This document shows, in pieces, positions 10,339 to 19,775 of a stretch of 64,000 bases of DNA (position 1 is its first letter; every line of letters starts with the position of its first letter). This stretch comes from Neostapfia colusana (taxonomy: Eukaryota; Streptophyta; Magnoliopsida; Poales; Poaceae), in the NCBI GenBank assembly GCA_030760725.1, contig JASWHV010000013.1, positions 37,048,699 through 37,112,698 on the forward strand. The letters run 5' to 3'. The notes under the pieces were generated by a model. It saw nothing but the letters and a program-made list of their open reading frames with translations, made no database searches and was not told where the DNA came from. The position numbers and the translations under genes are program-made.

Positions 10339-12720
10339 ATGGCCGGAAGAGGAAAGGGTCGTGGTGCCAACCCCGCTGCCAAGAACGATGAGGCCGGCAA
10401 CCCTCATCTCCCTGGAGGCCAAGACAGGGGTGGTCCCCGTGAAGGAGTTGATCCCATCCACCAAATGCTTGAGAATCAAAATCAGCTCATCCAGAACCTG
10501 ACTCAAGTGGTGGACAACTTGCACCAAGCTCCACCTCCACAAGCTGCACCACGCCAACCAAGGTTGAGTGAGCTTCTGGGAACTCAACCTCCAAAGCTTG
10601 CAAGTGCTGCTGAACCCCTGGAGGCAGATGACCGGCTAAAGACCATTGAGAGCAAGATGAGGATCATACAATGCCAAGGGTATGAGAGGGTGCTGTTTAC
10701 CTCTCACCAATTGCATGGACCTGCTGCTGATTGGTGGACCGCTTATGTGGCCGCCCATCATGACCCTAAGAACATCACTTGGGAAGAGTTCAAGCATAGC
10801 TTCCGCAACCATTACATACCAAGGGGTGAACTCAAAAACAAGAGGAAGGAGTTCTTGGGACTGCAGCAAGGAAACATGACTGTGAGGGAATACCTCACTA
10901 AATTCACTCAACTATCTCGTTATGCCCCACGGGACATAGAGACTGATGAGCAGAAACAGGATTCCTTCGTGGAAGGACTCACAGTAGAAATGCAGTGTGC
11001 AATGTCCTCCAACGAGTATGAAAGCTTCCAAAAGATGGTGGATAGAGCATTTGTTGTAGAAAGGAAGCCGAAGGCCTTGGAAAATGAAAACAAGAGGAAG
11101 GCGGGATGGTCACACCAAGCCTCGGGTAGCAACACCCGCCCACGTCTGATGCAGCAACCCGCAGGGCAGACGAGCCGTGCTGTGGTACCCTACTCAGCAC
11201 CGAGAGGGTACAGCCCAAATTTCAGGCCTCCGTCAGCACCAACACCACCACAACGTCAGTTTGTACAGCAGCCTCGCCCTACATATCAACCTCGACCAGC
11301 AGTACAAGGACCCACGAACCAACCCCAAGACAACAAAGGCCAGGCACCTAAGGTCGGGGTGCAATGCTTTAACTGTGGTGAAGTGGGGCACTACACCCAT
11401 AAGTGCCCAAAGAAGAAGCCCGTGCAGCCGCAACAGCAGAATGTGATGCAAGGACGGGTGAACCACGTGACCATGGAGGAAGCGCAAGAGGCACCCGACG
11501 TGGTAGTTGGTAAGTTTCCTACCAATTTACACATTGCAACACTGTTGTTCGATTCTGGTGCTACCCACTCGTTCATTGCCCAAGGGTTTGTTAAGAAGCA
11601 TGATCTAGCAACAACACAAATGAACCATATGCAAGCCGTAAACTCTGCAGGTGGAGAAATAAGGACAAGACAAGTGTGTCCCAAGGTGAATCTAGACACT
11701 AATGGGGTAGTATTTACTGCCAACCTCATAGTGATAGATTCGCAAGGGATAGATATTATTTTGGGTATGGATTGGTTGACCAAACATAAGGGAATCATCC
11801 ATTGTTCGACCAGAACGGTGGAACTAACTCACCCTTGTGGCACAAGAGTAAATTTCATAACAATACAAGAGCCTAGGAGGGACATTAAATTAAATCAAGT
11901 TGAGGTGAAAGTGGAGGAGATCAGGATTATCAGGGAATACCCAGACGTTTTTCCGGAGGAGTTGCCAGGTATGCCTCCAGATCGTGAAGTGGAGTTCGCG
12001 ATTGAGCTAGTACCTGGAACAGCCCCGATATACAAGAGACCTTATCGGATGGACTCCAAGCAACTGGGAGAACTCAAGGATCATTTAAGGGAATTGACAG
12101 GGAAGGGGTACATTCGTCCTAGTTCCTCACCATGGGGAGCTCCAGTGATATTTGTGCCCAAGAAGGACGAAACCCAAAGGTTATGCGTAGACTACCGTGC
12201 ATTGAATGAGGTAACCATCAAGAACAAGTACCCATTACCCCGCATTGAAGACTTGTTTGATCAGTTGAGGGGAGCTTGTGTGTTCTCAAAAATTGATCCT
12301 AGGACGGGATACCACCAACTTAAGATAAGGCAAACTGATATTCCAAAGACAGCTTTTGTATCTCGGTACGGACTGTATGAATACACCGTCATGCCTTTCG
12401 GGCTAACTAATGCCCCGGCATACTTCATGTATCTCATGAACAAGGTATTCATGGAATATATGGACAAATTTGTGGTGGTTTTCATAGATGACATTCTCGT
12501 CTTCTCCAAAGATGAAGAGGAACATGAGAAACATCTAAGGTTGGTGTTGCAAAAGCTGAGAGAACACCAGCTACATGCCAAGTTGAGCAAGTGTGAGTTT
12601 TGGCTGAAGAGAGTTCCCTTCTTAGGACATATAATCTCGGAGGGAGGAATCTCCGTAGATCCCGCCAAGATCGAGGATGTACAGAAGTGGAAGACCCCTG
12701 AGAATGTCGGGGAAGTTTGA
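10339..12720 (+). pseudogene. gag-pol: Element B gag-PR-RT (first part of polyprotein, ends in premature stop)
   Basis: The frame opens at ATG 10339 and encodes a basic N-terminus, the retrotransposon gag domain (WWTAYVAAHHDPKNITWEEF, roughly residues 132-151), a Gln/Pro-rich linker, a zinc knuckle CFNCGEVGHYTHKC from residue 343, the aspartic protease motif LFDSGATHSF (Asp 405) and reverse transcriptase with FVVVFIDDILVF (Asp 717/718). Translation stops at TGA 12718-12720, where relatives have arginine before SFLGLAGYYRRF, so this is most simply a CGA-to-TGA change. Gag, protease and RT catalytic residues are all present. It lies 282 bases downstream of ORF0 and in the same frame. Confidence 0.93.
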
Positions 12721-14015
12721 AGCTTCTTAGGATTGGCTGGATACTATCGACGGTTTATTGAGGGATTCTCCAAGATCTCGAGACCCCTCACCAAACTGTT
12801 GGAGAAGGGAATCGCATTCACATGGACGCCGCAGTGCGAGACGAGTTTCCACAAACTGAAGAAAAGATTGACAACAGCCCCAATGCTAGTTATGCCAGAT
12901 ATGCAGAAGAACTTTTTGGTGTACTGCGATGCCTTGGAAACGGGTTGGGATGTGTTCTCATGCAAGAAGGGCATGTCGTGGATTATGCGTCCCGGCAGCT
13001 CCGGAAACACGAGAAGAACTATCCTACATGTGACCTAGAACTAGCCGCAGTGGTACACACGTTGAAAATTTGGCGGCGCTACTTGATGGGGAACAGGACA
13101 GAGATATATACGGATCATAAGAGCTTAAAGTACGTTTTCACACAGCCAGATCTCAACCTCAGACAAAGAAGATGGTTAGAGCTAATCAATGACTTTGATG
13201 TGGGATCAACTATCATCCTGGGAAAGCAAACGTTGTGGCAGATGCTTTAAGCCGGAAAGTGCAGGTCAATAGGTTGAGCTTGAAGGACATGCCCGTAGAA
13301 TTGAAGGACGATGTTATAATACTCAGTCTATGCCTGGTGAATAGTGCTGAAGCCATCGCCATGGAAGGGGACTCCACACTAGAGCAAGACATACGCGATG
13401 GTCAAAAGAATGACGAGAAGATACAAGAAATCAGACAACTCATCAAGGAAAATAAAGCCCCTGGTTTCAGAGAGGATGAACAAGGTACGGTGTGGCACGA
13501 GAAAAGAATCTGTGTGCCTGAAGTAAAGGAGATCCGAGAATTGATTTTGAAGGAGGCTCATGATTCCGACTATTCCATTCATCCTGGGAGTACGAAGATG
13601 TACCAGGACCTCAAGAGCAGGTATTGGTGGTATGGCATGAAGCGAGATGTCGCGGAACATGTTGCCCTATGTGACACATGTCAGTTGGTGAAAGCGGAAC
13701 ATCAACGACCCGCGGGATTATTGCATCCACTCAAAGTGCCTGAATGGAAATGGGAAGAAATCGGTATGGATTTCATAGTGGGATTGCCTAGGACCCAATC
13801 AGGAGATGATTCGATATGGGTCATCGTCGACAGGCTAACCAAGGTAGCTCATTTCATCCCCGTGAAAGAAAGCTACAGCGGATCCAAATTGGCGGAGTTG
13901 TACATGTCAAGGATCGTGTGTTACCATGGAGTGCCAAAGAAGATAGTGTCGGATCGAGGAACACAGTTCACCTCGAGGTTCTGGCAGAAGTTGCATGAAA
14001 CCATGGGAACCAATC
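12721..14015 (+). pseudogene. pol: Element B RT end, RNase H and integrase N-terminal half (frameshifted)
   Basis: Continues from SFLGLAGYYRRF through the RT thumb into RNase H. A frameshift near 12945 (after YCDALE) moves the reading to GLGCVLMQEGHVV. A second near 13200 moves it to YHPGKANVVADALSRK and integrase. Integrase shows the HHCC zinc finger (HDSDYSIHPGS ... CDTC) and the first two catalytic acids in MDFIVGLP and VSDRGTQF. The sequence is cut after ETMGTNL by element C, between the second Asp and the catalytic Glu. Confidence 0.9.
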
Positions 14016-16363
14016 TGTAAGGGCCTCAGTTTTTGACACCCATTTGTAGTGTTCATCCCCACACCACACACCTCATTTGAGGAAGGATGGTGAACACAAA
14101 TGAAGAGCAAGAAACAATTATCAACATGCTCATTAGGGAACAAACTTACACATTGCAAAAGTGGTATTTCCCACATGTGATATAGATGGGCTGGACATAT
14201 GAAAACTCCTACACTTTGCTAAGGATGTCCATGCCAAGTTTCACCCAAATTCAAAACCTTTTTGAGGTCATTTTGGGTATAGATAGGAAGAGGGCAGTTT
14301 GAAACCATATTCAAATTCAAACTGTTTTTATCCCATAAATTTAAAAGTGGAAGGCATACTCTTAGTCAGCACATTTTTGTGAGCTCACACATCAATTTTC
14401 ACTCCATTTGGAGTTGATCTTGACATGAGCTAAGGGGGAGAAATTCAAACTTTATTTGAATTTCAAACTGAACTTGTGCTGAAATTCATTCAAACCAAAC
14501 CTCATTTGAACTTTGATCAATTCAAATGGCTCATGGGGGAATAATTTGAATTGCCAAGGGTAGTATGGGGTTCACTGTTTACAACAGTGATTAGAAGTAA
14601 ATTTCAGAGGTTAAAAGGAAGGGTGGGACCCACATGTCAGCCTCTACTTCAACACAAACCGACTGAGACTTTTCACTCGGGTCGCCGAGCCGCAGCGGTG
14701 ATCGCCACCGAGGCCAGCCACCGCGCCACCAGCTGCTTGCCCACGCGCGGGCATGAGGCGGTGCAGAGCCTTCTTAAGGCGCCTGCCCCCCTCCTCGGCC
14801 GAGGTACCGACGTGTTTTCCCGCAAGAACCCTGCACCGGCCGAAAGTTTCCGCAGTTCGGACTTGATCGGAGGACGCCGATCGCAGCTCCCTCCTTCCAC
14901 TCCAGAGTCCCAGCAAGGTACTAGAGACCTTCCTCCATCCTCCCCATTGCTCGAATTCGGTTGAAACCGATTGATATCGGCTGTGCCGAAAGATCAAACT
15001 CGGAACTTGGAACCGCCGCCCCTCGGGCTCTCGTGGACAGCCCAACCTGGGCGTTGTCACGCCCGAGCCAAGGCACCCTTGGACGCGCGGGTGACCGGTG
15101 CTGCTCATCCCCGAGCCACAGCTCGAGTGGTTGCTCACCGGCGGCGAATTTCCACTTTTCCCCTTTCTGTGTGCAGAACGACCTTCGGGTACGATTCTGT
15201 TTAATTCGTGCTCTAGAAAGGATTAGAGGGCCTCAGGCCACTCCCACACGAGCTAGACACGGTAACGCACAAGTTGCCTTCACAACTCTGGGCCGGAGAA
15301 CCTCTGTGCCTGGCGTAATTTAAGGTCTACTAATGGCGGAACGAACGGGGGGTATCGGGCGCACGGTGAGGACCTATTTCGGGCCTTCCCCGAGCTGCCT
15401 CGAGCTCATGTCGACCTTCTCTGAGGTCCACTGATGCTCCCCGACCGATTTCCCAAGTAGCTGAGGTACCAGGGGAGTCAGCCGACATGGCCGAAGTCAT
15501 TCCGATATGGCGGCTCGTCGCCGACCATGCTCCGGCCGTTGTCATGACCAGCTGACCCTCGGATCCTGTTCCCCATGTAAAAGTAGGCAGGGGCGGCCAG
15601 AATCAAGAAGTTTGGAGCTGTACAGTAGCCCACGCGCGAGTTTAAACTTTTCCCCGATTTTCAGATTTCCTTCAAACTTCAAATCCTTATAACTTTGGCT
15701 AGAAAGCTCCAAATTGAGTGAACCAAATTTTGCTGGATTCAGCTCTCTGAGTACTTTCCAGAAAATCAAGTTTCACTTCATGAAATTCCTTAATTCTCCA
15801 GAATTAATGCCTTAAAGTTTAAACTGTTAGGAATTTTAACTGGAGAATCCTTTGGAGGAAAATCCTGAAATTTTGCTGAGGTGTTCACCAAAATATCCTT
15901 GAACTACCATAAAAATTTCAGATCCATGTGAGCTCATTTAGTCCACCTAATGGTGTGATTAGTAAAACTGTTCCAGAGAAAATAGAAAATGTTCAGAAAC
16001 ATTTTCAGAATTTTCTCTGAAATTGTTTAGCTCATATCTTTAGTTAGAGACTTCCAAATTAAGTGAGACCAACTCCATTAGAACCCTCTGAAAAACTAGT
16101 TTTCAGAAAGTCATAGTTTGTCTCATGAAAATTCCTAGAACACCCTAAGAGTTCCAATTAAGGTCAAGGACATAATTATTTGTGGAGGGCTCAAATGAGC
16201 TTTGCTGCAACTAAAACTTGACCAAGTCTCTGTTTAGGTTGTAACCAAGCCACAGTAAAAGTTTCACAGTCATTAGGTCTATCTAGCAAAGGTTATAGAC
16301 TTCACAACTTCAAACTTAATACAAATGCATTAAATTAATACATGTATTGTTTCTATCATGTAG

Positions 16364-16444
16364 TCGCTAAGGTCGAGGAGGAACCCGAAGTCCTAGACTT
16401 CGTTACTCCGGAGGAACAGCTAGCCTACGACCAAGAGCAGCAAG
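16364..16444 (+). other. Candidate LTR-embedded coding exon 2, element C 5' LTR
   Basis: Starts after CATGTAG and ends at the donor-like CAAG|GCAAGC. In phase 1 it reads 26 codons including VEEEPEVLDFVTPEEQL and ending DQEQQ. The D LTR has VEEETPEVLDFLLP at the same place, ending DQQQQ. Many differences between the two are synonymous. The 3' LTR copy is 25491-25571. A possible upstream exon ends in phase 1 at CAGCAAG|GTACTA (14917), but I find no in-frame ATG for it. Confidence 0.55.
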
Positions 16445-16636
16445 GCAAGCTCCGGTTTACATTAACCTTTTTACAAATTTTTATTGTTTGGAGCACATAC
16501 CTGTTTCCTTTATTCTGTGCATTAGAGTCTTGTTTGGAAATCCAACTGCATAGCCAAGAAAACCACGGGTTGGGTTTAGGATTGCAAACCTCGTTAGCCA
16601 CTGCATTGCTAGGATAGAGTAGGATTCGGTACAAGT

Positions 16637-16656
16637 CGAGTAGTTGGAACTACTCG
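16637..16656 (+). promoter_or_regulatory. Conserved LTR hairpin CGAGTAG-TTGGAA-CTACTCG
   Basis: Perfect 7-bp stem with a 6-base loop. The same stem-loop occurs in D (47333-47353 and the middle LTR near 57836) and, reversed, in G (near 40735). Its role is unknown. Confidence 0.5.
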
Positions 16657-17534
16657 CGAGAATAGGCTAGAGGCACATTGCTCGGGTAGAGATAGCACAT
16701 GATACACATGGCAAGAAAATGAGACCGAGCGGAGAGTAAGGGCAGCAGGACTTTGGGGCCTGTGTGCTGTAGCTCCGCTTGTGTCGATTGTGGACCGAGC
16801 CGTGTGCGGGCCTGTTGAACAAGCTAGAACAGTACCGAAGACCTACCGGCTATATGGGAACCGGGAAACTGATGTAACTCGGGTAGCTGGGTATTGAGGC
16901 ATTGTCCGTCGTTCAGAGGGTAGGTTGAGAGCTCGAGGTGTAAATCGGCTGGCGGCACGGAGATGCGCGTGCAGAGACCTCTTGCTCGGGACGATGGGAC
17001 CGGTTCAATATTTGGCTGACGGGTGAAAGGTAGTCGCGTACGGCGTCCGTGATGGTTGTTGTAGGCAACATCGAGTACGGGCGTACGTGACGGGTTGTTC
17101 GGGTAACCCTGCAGGTGTAAATCGATTATAATCGCCGTCCCTCGCGGTCAGTGAGTACCACTTGTTCACTGTACCGTGACGTAGAAAGAACAGGCTAGTT
17201 ACATGTTAAAATGTTTCTGATTGAAAGCTGGACATTGATTGTTAATGATATGCTGTAGCTTAGTGCTAACTAAAGTTCTTTTCAACTTTGGGCAAAGTAC
17301 ATGAGAGAAATGCGTTTCTTGTTTGATTGCGGCTCTCTCATGTGCCTTAGCGTAAGGTTCTCCACAACCTGCTGCTAAAACTTGAAAGTAAGGTTCTACT
17401 AATTAGGCGAGTCCTTGCAAATGATTTTTGCCTCATGCAACCCATTACCCTCATGTAGAAGTTCCATGTTTAGGTGAGACGGGTCAGACTTGCTGAGCCT
17501 TCGTGCTCACTGCTTGTGTTTGAAGCTTTTGCAG

Positions 17535-17623
17535 GGTTCTATGAGGAAGGGACTCCCGAAGAGGAGACGGAACCCCAGGAGGGGAACCCCGTCGAGTGGG
17601 AGTCGTTCACGCCGCAGAGTTAG
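17535..17623 (+). other. Candidate LTR-embedded terminal exon, element C 5' LTR
   Basis: Begins after CTTTTGCAG. In phase 1 it reads GFYEEGTPEEETEP and ends EWESFTPQS then TAG (17621-17623). D ends EWEPYTPR-stop and A has GESYEEGSEDEA in the same position. The 3' LTR copy is 26662-26750. AATAAA follows at 17745-17750. Confidence 0.55.
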
Positions 17624-17744
17624 TGTGCGTGTGTGCTAGCAAGGACACGTTCGAGGGCTGAACGTGCACTTGATGCTTAGTCTACGCCCGTGAGTGTAGA
17701 CTGAACTTATTTTGATGTAAACATGTTCATAAACCTGTTTATGT

Positions 17745-17750
17745 AATAAA
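17745..17750 (+). terminator. AATAAA poly(A) signal in C LTR
   Basis: AATAAA in ATGTAATAAAACTTCC, about 120 bases after the stop of the candidate LTR frame and about 100 bases before the LTR end. It is conserved in the 3' copy. Confidence 0.5.
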
Positions 17751-17857
17751 ACTTCCGCTTCCGCTTTGCACCTTTGACGTGTGTTATACGGTGCTGTGCA
17801 ACGCAGCACCCCTCAGCGTGATCCTGGCTCGACAGGACCAGTGGGGTCGTGTTAGCG

Positions 17858-17870
17858 TGGTATCAGAGCC
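17858..17870 (+). other. Primer-binding site of element C (initiator tRNA-Met)
   Basis: TGGTATCAGAGCC three bases after the LTR end, an exact initiator tRNA-Met match. Confidence 0.93.
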
Positions 17871-19355
17871 CGCTTGAGGTTTAACACAGTACAAAGGTCT
17901 TCTTTTTGAAAAATCCAGTGAGGAACGAGTTAGTAGCCCGTATAAGGATGTTATTAGTATATAGAAAGTGGCTTAGTAACCTAATTGTTATGTCGGAAAA
18001 TCGTGCATCTCGGGACGTTCATGTCTTGGGGGGTGCACGTAAGCGCTGTCCACCAGTGCGCACAAGCTGAAGGGTGGAGCCCCACGGGTGGCAGGTAACC
18101 CGACCCACTTTGATATCCTCTACGACTCTTCATGTCGTATGGGGTATTCGAGCAACGTCTGTCCCTGGCGTGCGTGGTGCAACATGGGAGACCCCGTCAC
18201 GTGGTCTGAAACGTGAACACGTAACTCAAGGCGTGTTTGGCTTGAGAACATCCGGGCGAGTGATGACGGCCGGGTGTACCAACTGTATAGATTCCGGGCT
18301 CGGTGTGCAGCCGAGTCTGATGATTGTTTGAATTTCTGCAGGTAGCCTTACCACGAAATGGTAGACGTGTAGCATCCGTGTGCGAGTGACGAGTAGTGCC
18401 ACTGAACTAACGAAGCCGGCTAAGCCCGGTATAGGTTTTTCCTTTGTGAGGACGTAGTACCGACATAATCTGGTGACGCATCGACGTCACACCCAACTAA
18501 ATGAACAACTTCATTTAAAAACTTGAAGGTTTTGATCCAAAGTAGTAAAAACTTGATGTAACTCCTTCCCTTGAACAGGATATTCAAAGTTAACAAGCTT
18601 TCAACTTATAGGATGTTAAGGACAGAGCACTCTGTTTTCAGCTGAATCAAGGCTGAAGTTAATCAGAGGTTAGAGGTTGAGTTCTTTCGAGGTTGGGGTC
18701 GTATGATACATTTCTGGAAAGCTTTGGAGGAGCTTTACAACTTTTCTGTTGAGCTCCAGAGGTGTTTCATCCCTTAACCACTCGAAAAATGCAGTAGAAT
18801 TGAAACTGTCCAGAAAACAGGACAGAGCAAAGACTCTCTGTAAACTCTCTGTAAATTAAGCATAACTTCCTGCTTAAAAATCCAAAAATAGGAAATGAGG
18901 TAGTTATGGAAATCTTATGAGATGGGTTACAACTTTGTAACAGAAAGTTTTGTCAGATTAGGAACAGAATTAACTGGGATTCTTGGATCAAATCAGTACC
19001 TAAGGCAGGGAGGTGCTGTCAAATTGTTTCCAGAAATTCTGTTAACTTTGACATCTCATAACTTTTGAACCACGACAGATCTTAGGCCAACCAAATACTT
19101 TCTGGAAAGCTATTGAAGTTAACTTTAACTTTGATGTTGAGCTCCAGGACTGGTTTTGCTTTTAACCTGGCCTAAATCAGATTGATATGGAAACTGGTCA
19201 GGGCTGTCATGGTAACAGCAGATCAGCAGTCAAATTTGTTTAAAAATTTGAACTATGTTTCCAAGTGTTATGGGTTCAATGACATATCTTATGTTATAAC
19301 TCAATGGTTTACTGTTTAAATAAATATTTGACATTTCTCAAATATATTTTTACAG
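17871..19355 (+). other. Element C untranslated leader
   Basis: About 1.5 kb with no convincing frame. From about 18500 it contains two imperfect copies of a module with CATAACTT, TTTCTGGAAAGCT and GAGCTCCAG (18711-18760 and 19068-19155). Related modules occur in the leaders of A, D and D2. It ends with TTTTTACAG immediately before the ATG at 19356, which resembles a splice acceptor. Confidence 0.7.
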
Positions 19356-19775
19356 ATGGCAGCAGATAAACGGTTGGAGAACGGGTGGGTAGTTTCCCAC
19401 TGCTCTGACCGTAGCGGCTACCCGGAAGCATTGTGGCAAATGCTCCAATATTTCGGGTACAACCAGATGCCGCAATACTTCGCTAAGGAAGAAAGCGAAG
19501 AGGGGAACAAGACGTGGACGATCCATGTCGAGGTTCCTGCAGGGCCTACGCCACCCGGTTGGGTGCCATTCACCGTCACGGTGAGAGGAAGACAACCGGA
19601 AGGGATGTGGCAAGTGGCAGCCCGTGACACTATGTCACGTTTCTGCCGACTACACGTGCAGGCTATGGAAGGCACACCATACGCACTTGTTCCGGTGGAG
19701 GGACGAGCTCAGAATGTGTGGGAAGATTTCAGCAAGCGTAATGGTCTCCAAAGCACCATTATGCTTAGCGGGTAG
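19356..19775 (+). CDS. Element C small frame in place of gag
   Basis: A 139-codon frame starts at ATG 19356 (MAADKRLENGWVVSHCSD). It has no gag domain and no zinc knuckle. Its features are aromatic-rich: ALWQMLQYFGYNQMPQYF, then WTIHVEVPAG, then VAARDTMSRFCRLHV. Its own sequence ends near 19720; the last residues (FSKRNGLQSTIMLSG) are pol DNA read in the wrong frame. I do not recognise the function. The WTIHV / AARD..SRFCRLH pattern reminds me of an orphan domain in predicted grass proteins linked to retrotransposons, which I cannot verify. It overlaps the pol frame by about 150 bases. Confidence 0.6.
   Translation: MAADKRLENGWVVSHCSDRSGYPEALWQMLQYFGYNQMPQYFAKEESEEGNKTWTIHVEVPAGPTPPGWVPFTVTVRGRQPEGMWQVAARDTMSRFCRLHVQAMEGTPYALVPVEGRAQNVWEDFSKRNGLQSTIMLSG

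Larger units (their letters stand above)
14016..17854 (+). repeat. Element C 5' LTR (3839 bp)
   Basis: Starts TGTAAGGGCC and ends GGTCGTGTTA; the 3' copy keeps the canonical GTGTCA. It is 201 bases shorter than the 3' copy because of a single deletion after 15630. AT-rich U3 (to about 14600) is followed by GC-rich sequence to 15640, then AT-rich sequence with the two candidate exons, a CGAGTAG/CTACTCG hairpin (16637-16656) and the block CGCCGTCCCTCGCGGT (17133-17148), also found in the A, D, G and solo LTRs. Confidence 0.95.

Noticed and set aside
14551..14964. 137-codon open frame, repeated almost identically at 23477-23890
   Set aside because: The repetition only reflects the two LTRs of element C. 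The frame is in GC-rich LTR sequence, starts without ATG and has no recognisable domain. Only its end (14917) is of interest as a possible donor site.
18074..18331. 85-codon frame in the C leader
   Set aside because: Short, no domain, not conserved in the equivalent D leader.
19418..19675. Minus-strand frames opposite the small frame of element C
   Set aside because: Shadows of the plus-strand frame with no independent support.
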